A stretch of DNA of 64,000 nt from Mariprofundaceae bacterium. GTDB lineage: Bacteria; Pseudomonadota; Zetaproteobacteria; Mariprofundales; Mariprofundaceae. A program made the position numbers and the translations under genes. The stretch is taken from NCBI GenBank assembly GCA_015488115.1, contig WFOK01000070.1, positions 1 to 64,000 on the forward strand. Reading direction: 5' to 3'. This document shows, in pieces, positions 43,335-52,776 of this stretch. The first letter of the stretch is position 1. Each line of letters begins with the position of its first letter. The notes under the pieces are model-generated. The model was not told the origin of the DNA. It was given only the letters and a program-made list of their open reading frames with translations, and made no database searches.

Positions 43335-43879
43335 CAGAGCGTGAGGATTTCTTTTTCTTTATGCGCGACGATTTCGTCCACTTCCGCGATGTACTTGTCT
43401 GTTATCTTCTGAATCCTGTCCTGCAGACGCCGACTCTCATCCTCAGAAAGGCCCTCATCCTTGACGCGCCGCTTGACCTCGTCATTGGCATCCCGGCGAA
43501 TGTTGCGGATGGAAATCTTTGCCTTTTCACCGATGGCATGCACATGCCTGACCAATTCACGCCTTCGTTCTTCCGTGAGCTCGGGGAGAATGATGCGCAC
43601 GACCTCGCCGTCATTCGACGGATTCAGTCCGAGATCAGACGTTTGGATGGCCTTTTCTATGGGCCCCAGCATGGACTTTTCCCAAGGGGTGATCACAAGC
43701 ATTCTGGGCTCGGGAACGCTGATGTTGCCCACCTGGTTGATGGGCACCAAGGAGCCATAATACTCAACCCGCACATGATCAAGCAATGCGGCATTGGCGC
43801 GACCCGTCCGAACCGTGGCAAGCTCGGCCCTCAGCGCCTGAATGGATTTTTCCATTCTCTTTTCGATCTGCTCAGCCAT
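43334..43879 (-). CDS. frr: Ribosome recycling factor
   Basis: Frr releases ribosomes after termination together with EF-G. The 181-residue protein shows [50 protein letters not shown] and [31 protein letters not shown] in the order of the family. The ATG at 43879 overlaps the pyrH end by 8 nt and has GGAGG upstream; the longer open frame to 43927 is within pyrH. Confidence 0.95.
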   Translation of the reverse strand: MAEQIEKRMEKSIQALRAELATVRTGRANAALLDHVRVEYYGSLVPINQVGNISVPEPRMLVITPWEKSMLGPIEKAIQTSDLGLNPSNDGEVVRIILPELTEERRRELVRHVHAIGEKAKISIRNIRRDANDEVKRRVKDEGLSEDESRRLQDRIQKITDKYIAEVDEIVAHKEKEILTL

Positions 43880-44624
43880 TGCTCTCCTCCATGACAATCG
43901 TGCCCACGGGCTCCCCTGAAACGACACGCTGGATCTCGCCGGATTTCGTCACATCAAAAACAATGATGGGCATCCCATTGTCACGGCACAGAGACATCGC
44001 CGTGGCATCCATGACACCCAGCCTCTTGCTCAGGGCTTCGGTAAATGTCAACGAATCATAGCGGCGGGCATCCTTGTGTCTCTTTGGATCGGCCGTGTAA
44101 ATGCCATCGACCTTCGTCCCCTTCAGGACAACATCGGCCTGAATTTCCATGGCCCTGAGGCTGGCCGCCGTATCTGTCGTAAAATAGGGGTTCCCGGTTC
44201 CTGCCGCAAAGATCAGGATGCGCCCCTTTTCCAGATGGCGAATGGCCCTTCGCCGAATGTAGGGCTCGGCGACCTCGCGGATATGCAGGGCCGAGATCAC
44301 GCGCACCTGTTCACCCAGACGTTCGATGGCATCCTGCAAGGCAATCGCATTCATGACCGTAGCCAGCATGCCCATGTAATCCGCACTGGCCCGGTCCATG
44401 CCTGAGGCTGTTCCGTTCATGCCCCGGAAGATGTTGCCACCACCAATGACGATAGCCAACTCAACCCCCGTCCGACGCACCTCGACCAGTTCGCCCGCCA
44501 ATCGGTTGATGGTTCTGGGCTCGATGCCGAAAGCCGCATCACCCATCAACACCTCGCCCGACAACTTCAGCAGCACCCGTCGGTAACTGCTGCGAGCCCT
44601 CGTGGATTGAGTCTGCCCCCCCAT
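43872..44624 (-). CDS. pyrH: Uridylate kinase
   Basis: PyrH phosphorylates UMP to [19 protein letters not shown] near residue 13 is the ATP site, followed by [50 protein letters not shown] and [13 protein letters not shown]. The ATG at 44624 gives 250 residues, close to the usual 240; the frame upstream overlaps tsf and is discarded. It lies 10 nt after tsf. Confidence 0.95.
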   Translation of the reverse strand: MGGQTQSTRARSSYRRVLLKLSGEVLMGDAAFGIEPRTINRLAGELVEVRRTGVELAIVIGGGNIFRGMNGTASGMDRASADYMGMLATVMNAIALQDAIERLGEQVRVISALHIREVAEPYIRRRAIRHLEKGRILIFAAGTGNPYFTTDTAASLRAMEIQADVVLKGTKVDGIYTADPKRHKDARRYDSLTFTEALSKRLGVMDATAMSLCRDNGMPIIVFDVTKSGEIQRVVSGEPVGTIVMEESNG

Positions 44625-44634
44625 GCTTCGTTGC

Positions 44635-45510
44635 CTACCCCTTGACCTGAGCCGCCACCTCTGCAGCAAAGTCCTCTTCTTTCTTCTCGATGCCCTCTCC
44701 CAAGGCATAGCGGACCATGGCCACGACCTCGGCCTCTCCAAGGGCCTTGCCAACCGTCACGTCGGTATCCATGACATAGGGCTGCTCAAGAAGGCAAATC
44801 TCGGAGAAGAACTTGTTCAGTTGGCCCTGAACAATCTTGTCGATGATGGCCGCCGGCTTCCCGCTCGCCTGGGCGCGCTCGCTCAGCACGGCCTTTTCCC
44901 GCTCAATGACGCTTGCCGGCACATCCTCGCGCTTGATGTAACGCGGGTTGGCCGCCGCGACATGCATGGCAATGCCCCGTGCAAGTCCTTCATCGACGTC
45001 ACCACTGATGCCAACCAGCACTCCGATCTTTCCGGCGCCATGAACATAGGCGGCGACCGTACCATGCTCCACATCGATGCGGCTGAAGCGGCGCAGGGTC
45101 ATGTTCTCGCCGATGGTCGCAATCAACTGGGCGAGCGCTTGCTCAACCGTATTCTCACCATCGAAATCCATGGCCTTGAGCGCATCTAGGTCTTTCGGCC
45201 TGCGCTCGAGGATAAGATTGGCCAATGCATCGACAAATGAAGTGAACTTCTCATTCTTGCTGACGAAATCCGTTTCAGCATTGACCTCGACAATGACGCC
45301 CGACTGTCCCGTCGATTTGGCCAACACCACACCCTCTGCCGCGATACGGCCGGCCTTTTTCGAAGCGGCAGCAAGACCTTTTTTGCGCAGCAGATCCACT
45401 GCGGCGTCAAAATCGCCACCTGCCTCTGTCAGCGCCTTCTTGCAGTCCATCATGCCCGCCCCGGTCTGCTCGCGGAGCTTTTTTACGTCTGCAGCCGTGA
45501 TTTGGCTCAT
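44635..45510 (-). CDS. tsf: Elongation factor Ts
   Basis: EF-Ts recycles EF-Tu. The N-terminal UBA-like domain [41 protein letters not shown] and the C-terminal LLEQPYVMD are typical. The 291 residues match the E. coli type (283). GGAGG lies 10 bases before the ATG, and the gene follows rpsB after a 60-bp gap in which I see no convincing terminator. Confidence 0.96.
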   Translation of the reverse strand: MSQITAADVKKLREQTGAGMMDCKKALTEAGGDFDAAVDLLRKKGLAAASKKAGRIAAEGVVLAKSTGQSGVIVEVNAETDFVSKNEKFTSFVDALANLILERRPKDLDALKAMDFDGENTVEQALAQLIATIGENMTLRRFSRIDVEHGTVAAYVHGAGKIGVLVGISGDVDEGLARGIAMHVAAANPRYIKREDVPASVIEREKAVLSERAQASGKPAAIIDKIVQGQLNKFFSEICLLEQPYVMDTDVTVGKALGEAEVVAMVRYALGEGIEKKEEDFAAEVAAQVKG

Positions 45511-45570
45511 GGTTTCATATCCTCCAATTTAACTTGACTCAGTTCAGTTTCAATGGGACTCACGAAGAAA

Positions 45571-46368
45571 TCAGGCAGCGGAGTCCTGCTCGGCCTGCTG
45601 TTCTCCGTCGACGATCTCCGGCTCCTCAGCGCCTGCAGCCATGGCCTCGACAATGTCCTCGCCCTCCTCGGCATGCTCGAGCGCCCAAGCCTCCGCACCC
45701 TCGATCAAGGCATCGGCGATCTTCGAGCAGAACAAGCGAACGGCACGAATCGCATCATCGTTACCCGGGATCACGTAATCGATGGCACTTGGATCACAGT
45801 TCGAATCGACAACGGCCACGACGGGAATGCCAAGCTTCTGCGCCTCCTTGACGGCCAACTCTTCCTTCCGGATATCAATCACGAACAGACAGTCCGGCAG
45901 CTTGATCATGTCCTTGATGCCGCCCAGTGAGCGCTCAAGCTTGTCCAGCTCGCGCTGCAGACGCAGCGCTTCTTTCTTTGTCAGCAGATCAAACACGCCT
46001 TCTTCTTTCTGCCGCTGCAGATCCTTCATCTTGCGGACAGACTGCTGCACGGTCGAAAAGTTCGTCAACGTACCGCCAAGCCAACGGTGATTAACATAGA
46101 ACTGTCCTGCTCGAAGGGCCTCCTCCTTGATCGCGTCGCGGGCCTGACGCTTGGTGCCGACAAACAGCACCTTGCCTCCAGCAGCCGAAAGCTCCCGCAT
46201 GAATTCATAGGCCTCATTGGCAAGACGCAGGGTCTTCTGAAGATCGATAATATGGATGCCGTTGCGAGAACCGAAGATGTACGGCGCCATTTTCGGATTC
46301 CAGCGGCGCGTCTGATGGCCAAAATGAACACCGGCCTCCAGAAGCTGTTTCATCGTGAATTGAGACAT
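45571..46368 (-). CDS. rpsB: 30S ribosomal protein S2
   Basis: S2 opens [20 protein letters not shown] and carries [42 protein letters not shown] and [12 protein letters not shown]. At 265 residues it has an acidic alanine-glutamate-rich tail of about 25 residues beyond the core. The ATG at 46368 has GGAGG 5 bases upstream. It heads the long leftward operon that runs through lpxB. Confidence 0.96.
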   Translation of the reverse strand: MSQFTMKQLLEAGVHFGHQTRRWNPKMAPYIFGSRNGIHIIDLQKTLRLANEAYEFMRELSAAGGKVLFVGTKRQARDAIKEEALRAGQFYVNHRWLGGTLTNFSTVQQSVRKMKDLQRQKEEGVFDLLTKKEALRLQRELDKLERSLGGIKDMIKLPDCLFVIDIRKEELAVKEAQKLGIPVVAVVDSNCDPSAIDYVIPGNDDAIRAVRLFCSKIADALIEGAEAWALEHAEEGEDIVEAMAAGAEEPEIVDGEQQAEQDSAA

Positions 46369-46463
46369 TCGTTCCTCCAGTTGTTGTTTCCTCCACCGCT
46401 CAAACCCCATGTCGGGGCACAATGGATGAGCGATGCGCGAATTGGCCCTTTCGAGCGGCGCGG

Positions 46464-46492
46464 TTTCTAGCGAAACAAACCTTTCATGGCAA
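46464..46492 (-). promoter_or_regulatory. Sigma-70-like promoter upstream of rpsB
   Basis: Reading leftward, TTGCCA (46492-46487, 5 of 6) and TAGAAA (46469-46464, 4 of 6) are 17 bp apart. It would give a leader of about 90 nt before rpsB, long enough for autogenous control by S2 as known in other bacteria. It is the only credible promoter found at the head of this 14-kb operon. Confidence 0.55.
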
Positions 46493-46512
46493 GGAAATTC
46501 TCTGCCTTCGGC

Positions 46513-47172
46513 TCAGGAAGACATAGCCCAGCCGATGAGCAAACCCGAAAACCCCATAATGAGCGGACCGATGGTGTGCTGCAGAACACCTGAAAGCAAA
46601 AGCAGCACGATGATCAGAAAGCCATAAGGTTCGATGCGCGACAGCCGGTAGGCCCATGGGCCCGGCAGCAACCCAACAGCCACCCGCCCTCCGTCCAGGG
46701 GCGGCAGGGGGATGAGATTGAAAACACAAAGCACGACATTGATCAGAATCGATGCCTGACACATCAGAGCCATCGGCTCCACGAACCAGCGAGCACCGGC
46801 TGGCAAAAGAAGCACGAGCCACAGCAGCATGGCCGAGAGAAGGGCCAACAGGACATTGGTCATCGGGCCGGCGAGAGCCACCCATACCATGTCCTGCTTG
46901 GGGCGACGAAGTTTTCTGAAGTCAACGGGCACCGGCTTGGCATAACCGAAAAGAAAAGGTGATCCAACCACGATCAGAAACAAGGGAATCAGCAGCGTAC
47001 CTACGGGATCGATATGCTTGACCGGATTCAGGGTCAAGCGTCCCATCCAGCGGGCCGTGTCATCGCCGAGTCGGTCGGCTACCCAGCCATGCGCCACCTC
47101 ATGGAGCACAACGGCCAACACGACGGGCAAGGCCCAAATGCTGATCCCCTGAACAATCTGGGCAATATCCAT
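46513..47172 (-). CDS. Site-2 protease family (M50) membrane peptidase
   Basis: The 219-residue protein has about six hydrophobic segments, the zinc motif LHEVAHGW near residue 25, and NLIPLPPLDGGRV near residue 155, where the Asp completes the metal site. It lacks PDZ domains and matches the short M50B peptidases of unknown substrate found in many genomes. The order ilvD then this gene with a 26-nt gap suggests co-transcription. FGYAKPVPVDFRKLRRPKQD is a typical conserved loop. Confidence 0.88.
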   Translation of the reverse strand: MDIAQIVQGISIWALPVVLAVVLHEVAHGWVADRLGDDTARWMGRLTLNPVKHIDPVGTLLIPLFLIVVGSPFLFGYAKPVPVDFRKLRRPKQDMVWVALAGPMTNVLLALLSAMLLWLVLLLPAGARWFVEPMALMCQASILINVVLCVFNLIPLPPLDGGRVAVGLLPGPWAYRLSRIEPYGFLIIVLLLLSGVLQHTIGPLIMGFSGLLIGWAMSS

Positions 47173-47198
47173 CGTCCTTCAATCTCGCGTGAGGCGCA

Positions 47199-49052
47199 TC
47201 ATGCGCGTCTGAGCTGATCCAAGTCGCGAACGGCCCCGCGATCGGCGGATGTCGTCAAAGCAGCATAGGCCTGCAAGGACTTGGAAACCTCGCGCATCCG
47301 GTTCACGGGCTTCCAGGCCCTTTCACCCAGTGTCTCCATGGCTTCTCGGCGCCGCTTGATCTCTTCATCGGGCAGCCGAAGCTCAATGCTCCTGTTCGGG
47401 ATATCGATCACAATCCAATCACCGTCCTCCACAAGGGCAATAAGCCCCCCTTCGGCAGCCTCGGGCGACACATGACCGATCGAAAGCCCGGAGGTTCCTC
47501 CTGAAAATCGCCCATCCGTCAGCAAGGCACAGGACTTGCCCAATCCCTTGGACTTGAGATATGAAGTCGGATAGAGCATTTCCTGCATGCCAGGCCCGCC
47601 CTTCGGCCCCTCGTAGCGTATGACCACAACATCACCTGGCCGGATACGATCATTCAGGATGGCCTGCACGGCATCATCCTGAGACTCGAAAACTCGCGCC
47701 GGACCTTCAAAAGTCCAAATGGACTCATCCACGCCCGCCGTCTTAACGATACACCCCCTCTCGGCGATATTGCCGTAGAGGACAGCCAGCCCGCCGTCTC
47801 TGGAGTAGGCGTGCTCCAGATCACGGATGCAACCCTTGGCCCGATCAAGATCCAGGGACCGATACCGCTCGGCCTGGGAGAATGGTTCCTGCGTCGGAAT
47901 ACCGCCAGGGGCTGCCCGATACAGATGGTGCGCATCCTCATTGCCGGGTTTCATAACATCCCAGCGTTCGATGGCATTGGCCAGCGTGGTCGCGTGCACG
48001 GTCGGCACATGCGTATGGAGAAGTCCGGCGCGATCAAGTTCGGCCAGAATACCGAACACACCTCCGGCCCGGTGCACATCCTCCATGTGGTAATGGGGCA
48101 CGGCTGGAGCAACCTTGCAAAGATTCGGCACCTTACGACTAAGACGGTCGATGTCCTTCATCGTGAAATCGACGCCGGCCTCCTGGGCGCAAGCAAGCAG
48201 ATGCAGCACAGTGTTCGTGCTACCTCCCATGGCGATATCCAGGGCCATGGCATTCTCGAACGCCTCAAAACTGGCTATCGACCGGGGGAGCACCGAGGCA
48301 TCCTCCTGCTCATACCATGCCTTGGCGTTCTCGACAATCAGGCGCCCCGCCTGCAAGAACAACTCGCGGCGTTCGGCATGCGTGGCCACCAGGGTCCCAT
48401 TGCCGGGCAAGGCGAGCCCCAGTGCCTCGACCAGACAATTCATTGAGTTGGCTGTAAACATGCCTGAGCAGGAACCGCATGTCGGGCAGGCAGAACGCTC
48501 AACAGCCGCAACCGCTTCATCCGTCTCGTTGGGGTCCGCGGCCATGACCATCGCATCGACAAGGTCGAGATGCATTTCCCTGTTGCTCAGGGTCACCTTG
48601 CCAGCCTCCATGGGGCCACCAGAAACGAAAATGGCTGGAATATTGAGCCTCAGTGCAGCCATGAGCATGCCAGGCGTGATCTTGTCGCAATTGGAAATGC
48701 ACACCATGGCATCGGCGCAATGTGCATTCACCATGTATTCCACCGAGTCGGCAATGATTTCGCGACTGGGCAACGAATAGAGCATGCCGCCATGCCCCAT
48801 GGCAATGCCATCATCAATAGCGATGGTGTTGAACTCCTTGGCCACACCTCCGGCAGCCTCGATCTCGCGTGCCACCATCTGTCCGAGATCCTTCAGGTGA
48901 ACATGTCCGGGCACGAACTGTGTGAACGAGTTCACAACAGCAATGATAGGCTTGTCGAAATCTCCGTCCTTCATGCCGGTTGCGCGCCAAAGCGCGCGCG
49001 CGCCGGCCATGTTGCGCCCATGGGTTGTGGTGCGGGAACGGTATGCTGGCAT
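47199..49052 (-). CDS. ilvD: Dihydroxy-acid dehydratase
   Basis: IlvD performs the third step of branched-chain amino acid synthesis. The 617-residue protein is closely similar to E. coli IlvD by eye. It opens [20 protein letters not shown], lacks a cysteine in [15 protein letters not shown], and has cluster cysteines in [12 protein letters not shown] and [12 protein letters not shown]. This is the oxygen-labile 4Fe-4S type rather than the 2Fe-2S type. GGAGG lies 7 bases before the ATG. It diverges from nadA. Confidence 0.96.
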   Translation of the reverse strand: MPAYRSRTTTHGRNMAGARALWRATGMKDGDFDKPIIAVVNSFTQFVPGHVHLKDLGQMVAREIEAAGGVAKEFNTIAIDDGIAMGHGGMLYSLPSREIIADSVEYMVNAHCADAMVCISNCDKITPGMLMAALRLNIPAIFVSGGPMEAGKVTLSNREMHLDLVDAMVMAADPNETDEAVAAVERSACPTCGSCSGMFTANSMNCLVEALGLALPGNGTLVATHAERRELFLQAGRLIVENAKAWYEQEDASVLPRSIASFEAFENAMALDIAMGGSTNTVLHLLACAQEAGVDFTMKDIDRLSRKVPNLCKVAPAVPHYHMEDVHRAGGVFGILAELDRAGLLHTHVPTVHATTLANAIERWDVMKPGNEDAHHLYRAAPGGIPTQEPFSQAERYRSLDLDRAKGCIRDLEHAYSRDGGLAVLYGNIAERGCIVKTAGVDESIWTFEGPARVFESQDDAVQAILNDRIRPGDVVVIRYEGPKGGPGMQEMLYPTSYLKSKGLGKSCALLTDGRFSGGTSGLSIGHVSPEAAEGGLIALVEDGDWIVIDIPNRSIELRLPDEEIKRRREAMETLGERAWKPVNRMREVSKSLQAYAALTTSADRGAVRDLDQLRRA

Positions 49053-49176
49053 GGGTCAGCCTCCTCAGGCAGTCGTTGGTGCAGCGCAATCGTATAGGAA
49101 CTGCGCCCCTTATGCACGACCGACATCGCCTGCACCGACAATTGACATCAAATGCCCATGTCAAGACACTTCCGCC
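49053..49176. promoter_or_regulatory. Divergent ilvD/nadA control region with an inverted repeat
   Basis: A perfect 7-bp inverted repeat, TTGACAT at 49142-49148 and ATGTCAA at 49158-49164, is separated by 9 bp. The left arm gives TTGACA as a -35 toward nadA, with GACACT (3 of 6) 17 bp on; the right arm gives TTGACA toward ilvD. The predicted nadA transcript would begin at or next to its ATG. The repeat is a candidate operator; the regulator is unknown. Confidence 0.5.
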
Positions 49177-50268
49177 ATGGCTACTCAAGCGCTGCTCAAG
49201 CAGCTGTACGAAACTCCGGAAAAAGATCTTCTCCACCGCATCCGGCAACTCAAAACGAAACTCTCCGATCAGGTGCTGATCTTGGGACATCACTACCAGA
49301 GAGAGGAAGTCTTCGCTTTCGCCGATGTGACCGGTGATTCACTGAAGCTTTCCCAGGAAGCGGCCAGAACGGATGCTCCCTATGTCATCTTCTGCGGCGT
49401 GCATTTCATGGCAGAGACAGCGGACATTCTCACCGGTGATGATCAGGCCGTCATTCTGCCGGACCCCGATGCGGGCTGCTCCATGGCCGACATGGCCGAC
49501 GACGAACAAATCCAGCGCTGCTGGAGGGAACTGACGGAAGTCCTTGATCCCGATGCATTCGTCACGCCGGTCACGTATATCAATTCCACAGCCTCGCTGA
49601 AGGCCTTTTGCGGTGAACATGGAGGCATCGTCTGCACCTCGTCCAATGCCTCAAAGGTGCTCGCATGGTCCTGGAAGCAGCGCGAAAAGATCCTGTTCTT
49701 CCCCGACCAGCATCTGGGAGAGAACACTGCCTTCGCCATGGGGCTGGAGCATGATGACATGGCCATCTGGGACCCCCATCAGCCCTTGGGCGGACTCAGT
49801 GCGGACGAAATCCGGCGCGCGCGCATCCTGCTATGGAAGGGTTTCTGCTCCGTCCATCAGTTATTCAAGGTCGAACATGTGCATGCCATGCGACGGAAGC
49901 ATCCGGACATTCGAATACTCGCCCATCCAGAATGTTCGCGGGAAGTCTGCCAGGAAGCAGATTTCGTCGGCTCCACGGAAGCCATCATCCGCTTCGTCCG
50001 TCACGCCGAACCGGGCAGCAAGTTTGCCATTGCAACGGAGCTGAATCTGGTCAACCGCCTGCGCCTGCAGTATCCTGAAAAGCCCATATGGTTCCTATCA
50101 CCCACGATTTGCATGTGCTCGACGATGTTCCGGACTGATCCCCAGCATCTGTGCGCCGCTCTGGAAAGCATTGCCGCCAACAGCAACGAACACCATCAGG
50201 TCACGGTGCCTGAACCCCAAAAGTCCTGGGCAAAGGTAGCCCTGGAGAGAATGCTTGCGCTCAATTAA
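49177..50268 (+). CDS. nadA: Quinolinate synthase A
   Basis: NadA condenses iminoaspartate and dihydroxyacetone phosphate to quinolinate using a 4Fe-4S cluster. It shows LILGHHYQREEVFAFADVTGDSLKLS, FCGVHFMAETADIL, PDPDAGCSMADMA, CTSSNASKVL, FFPDQHLGENTA, HPECSREVCQEAD and SPTICMCSTMF, the last three regions holding candidate cluster cysteines. The start MATQALLK at 49177 gives 363 residues; the frame upstream runs into the promoter region. No ribosome site is seen, consistent with a near-leaderless message. Confidence 0.95.
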   Translation: MATQALLKQLYETPEKDLLHRIRQLKTKLSDQVLILGHHYQREEVFAFADVTGDSLKLSQEAARTDAPYVIFCGVHFMAETADILTGDDQAVILPDPDAGCSMADMADDEQIQRCWRELTEVLDPDAFVTPVTYINSTASLKAFCGEHGGIVCTSSNASKVLAWSWKQREKILFFPDQHLGENTAFAMGLEHDDMAIWDPHQPLGGLSADEIRRARILLWKGFCSVHQLFKVEHVHAMRRKHPDIRILAHPECSREVCQEADFVGSTEAIIRFVRHAEPGSKFAIATELNLVNRLRLQYPEKPIWFLSPTICMCSTMFRTDPQHLCAALESIAANSNEHHQVTVPEPQKSWAKVALERMLALN

Positions 50269-51721
50269 GCCTGCATGCGCCATGCTGCTGGCCTTGTTCA
50301 TGTTGCCGGTCGGCCTGATGGCTGCGGATATTGATATCGACCAGTTGACCCTGGACATGGACCGATTCGAACAGCAGGGACTGGCCCAGTACGCGCCAAA
50401 CGCATTCCAGCAGGCAAGAACACTGCTTGCTCGCGCCCGAAGCGATGGGGACGCCTCCCATGGCATGGATCTAATTGAAAAGGCCCGCGAAAAATTCGAG
50501 GAGGCGAAAAGTACTGCTGACACCTTCCGGTCCCGCTATGCATCCCTATTGGATCTGCGCCATGATCTGAGCCAGGCGCTGGCTGCGCTGCCGGAGCGCA
50601 CCCGCTCCCCCGACGACATCGTTTCCCTTCATCAACTGCAGGCAGAGTCTGAGCTGCATCGCGCGATCCAGTTCATGGAAGAAGGCAAACTGAACATCAG
50701 CGGACAGGCCGCAAGGAAAGCGGAAATGCATTATCGGCGAGCCATTGAGAACCTGCTTCCCGAGCTCGCCGACGCCGCAAAGCGCACGCTTTCCCGTGCC
50801 GCATTCCAGGGTGCCAAGCGTTACGCCCTGCACACCTATGCAATGGCGAAAGCCAAGTTGCAGGAACTGCTGGACTTCATCGCTCACCGAAGCCCGCAGC
50901 TTCCATCGCGCCCTGCCGATGCCATTCGCCTTGCCGAGCGCGCTGAAAGACTTGCGCGTGAAGTCCGCGTGTTGCGGCGAGACCAGGCCAGCTTCGAGAG
51001 CGTGTTTGAGCAACAGCGGCAATTCAGGCTGAAGATCGCTGAGATGATCGGCATGGACATCGACAAACGCGATCCACTGGCCGACATCCCGGAAGAGAAA
51101 ATCTTTTCCGGAATCAGGGATCTCAAGCGGCAAATCGAGCAAGAGCGCATCGCCAGGGAACGTGCCATCAGGAGGTTGGCGAAAAAGCACCAGGAAGAGA
51201 TCGAGGCCATGCGACAGCAATGGTTGGCGGCAAGCAGCCAGGAACTGGCGGGACTCAAGGAAGCCTTCAGGGCCAAGCTTGAGCGCGAGACCTTTGAAAG
51301 CAAACGGTTGAAGCGGCTCCGCGAAATCTTTGGGAAAGAGGAGGCGGAGGTCTACGCCAATATTGACGGCTCGATCCTGATACGCCTCAAGGGCCTGAAG
51401 TTTCCTTCAGGGTCCAGTAGAATATCCAGCCAATATAATGACTTGATGAAGGATCTTAAAGAAGCACTTGAGGTTTATGGCGAGCGCTCCGTTCGCATCG
51501 AGGGCCATACGGACAACCGGGGAGATCTGAAAATGAACCAGCAACTCTCCCTCAAACGAGCGGAGGCTGTCCGGGATGCGCTCATTCGGGCGGGTATCGA
51601 TGGCTCGCGTCTCCGAGCCTTGGGCTATGGAGAAGTCCGGCCCATTGCTTCCAACGAATTTGCCAAGGGACGCGAAATGAACCGCCGCATAGATATCGTC
51701 ATCGAGGCACCGAAAAAATGA
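50255..51721 (+). CDS. OmpA-family periplasmic/outer-membrane protein with coiled coil
   Basis: The 488-residue protein has a signal peptide (MRSIKPACAMLLALFMLPVGLMA; shown from residues 1-19 as basic then hydrophobic). A helical N-terminal half resembling DUF4398 (YAPNAFQQARTLLARA) follows, then a charged coiled coil (about residues 220-365, IRDLKRQIEQERIARERAI) and a C-terminal OmpA peptidoglycan-binding domain (about 375-486, EGHTDNRGD, LSLKRAEAVRDAL, MNRRIDI). TTG at 50255 is preferred, with GGAGAG about 5 bases upstream and a 14-nt overlap with nadA; ATG at 50282 would lose the basic N-region. Function beyond wall binding is unknown. Confidence 0.82.
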   Translation: MRSIKPACAMLLALFMLPVGLMAADIDIDQLTLDMDRFEQQGLAQYAPNAFQQARTLLARARSDGDASHGMDLIEKAREKFEEAKSTADTFRSRYASLLDLRHDLSQALAALPERTRSPDDIVSLHQLQAESELHRAIQFMEEGKLNISGQAARKAEMHYRRAIENLLPELADAAKRTLSRAAFQGAKRYALHTYAMAKAKLQELLDFIAHRSPQLPSRPADAIRLAERAERLAREVRVLRRDQASFESVFEQQRQFRLKIAEMIGMDIDKRDPLADIPEEKIFSGIRDLKRQIEQERIARERAIRRLAKKHQEEIEAMRQQWLAASSQELAGLKEAFRAKLERETFESKRLKRLREIFGKEEAEVYANIDGSILIRLKGLKFPSGSSRISSQYNDLMKDLKEALEVYGERSVRIEGHTDNRGDLKMNQQLSLKRAEAVRDALIRAGIDGSRLRALGYGEVRPIASNEFAKGREMNRRIDIVIEAPKK

Positions 51722-52776
51722 CCAGCCCACCCCCTGGGATGCCCCCGCTCATCGATGAGTTACCGGACTTTCTCAAGGATGATGCCCGGCACCTTCTCGA
51801 GGATCTTGCGGGAGACTCGCTATACAAGCGGCTGATTCTCACCGAAGCGCTCCGGCTGGTCGGAACCGAACAGCCAGAGGCCGACATCAAGATGGTCAGC
51901 AGGATCCTGAAGGAAATTCGAACGGGTCTTGAGGTCTTCAGGCCGTATCGCAATGTGCGCAAGGTATCCGTGTTCGGATCTGCACGCATTCCGCCGTCTG
52001 ATCCCCGTTATCTGCATGTCAGGGAATGCGGCAAGGCCCTTAAGGAAGCTGGCTTCATGGTCATTACCGGAGGCGGCGGAGGCTTGATGCAGGCAGCCAA
52101 TGAAGGAGCAGGCCGCGACTTTTCCTTTGGCATCAACATCAACCTGCCATTGGAGCAAAAGCCGAACCCTTATGTCGACGGCTCTTCCCGCCATTTCTAT
52201 TGCCAGTATTTCTTCACGCGGAAACTGTTCTTTCTCAAGGAAAGCGACGGCGTCGTGCTCTGCCCCGGTGGTTTCGGCACGCTTGATGAAGCCTTTGAAA
52301 CGCTGACCCTGATTCAGACGGGCCGCAACCCGCCCATTCCCGTTGTTATGCTGGACGCTCCGGATGATGACTACTGGGGCCCCTTCATCCATTCCTGGCT
52401 CAGACGACTGACCCATGACCATCTGATCAGCCCGGATGACAACCACCTGATCCTGCATACGGACAGTATCAACGCGGCCGTCGATTACATTCGGGATTTC
52501 TATGTTAACTACCACAGCTTCCGCTATGTCGGTCATCTGACCCTATTGCGCCTGTTAAACCCGCTTTCCGAACATGCATTGAAGAGACTGAACGCGGAGT
52601 TTTCTGATGTGCTGTCCGACGGTCGCATTGAACAAGTCTTCGGCTGGCCAAAGAACGATGATACTGCCTACGCGCACCTGCCTCGTCTGCGCATGAATCT
52701 CGACCGTTCCCGCATCAACGTGCTGCCGCAGATTATCAGAAGGATGAACGCCCTGTATCTTCGGGAAGCCGGTTGA
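51718..52776 (+). CDS. LOG/TIGR00730-family protein (Rossmann, lysine-decarboxylase-like)
   Basis: The 352-residue protein contains GSARIPPSDPRY, GGGGGLMQAANEGA and the LOG motif PGGFGTLDEAFE. It belongs to the large LOG group, some of which release cytokinin-like bases from nucleoside monophosphates. Extra N-terminal (about 75 residues) and C-terminal regions make it longer than plain LOG proteins and nearer the PpnN-like or uncharacterised long members. Its start overlaps the OmpA-like gene by ATGA. The actual substrate is uncertain. Confidence 0.85.
   Translation: MTSPPPGMPPLIDELPDFLKDDARHLLEDLAGDSLYKRLILTEALRLVGTEQPEADIKMVSRILKEIRTGLEVFRPYRNVRKVSVFGSARIPPSDPRYLHVRECGKALKEAGFMVITGGGGGLMQAANEGAGRDFSFGININLPLEQKPNPYVDGSSRHFYCQYFFTRKLFFLKESDGVVLCPGGFGTLDEAFETLTLIQTGRNPPIPVVMLDAPDDDYWGPFIHSWLRRLTHDHLISPDDNHLILHTDSINAAVDYIRDFYVNYHSFRYVGHLTLLRLLNPLSEHALKRLNAEFSDVLSDGRIEQVFGWPKNDDTAYAHLPRLRMNLDRSRINVLPQIIRRMNALYLREAG

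Noticed and set aside
46369-46512. S2 autoregulatory RNA in the rpsB leader
   Set aside because: The leader length fits the idea, but I could not identify the conserved structural motif by eye, so it is not listed as a feature.
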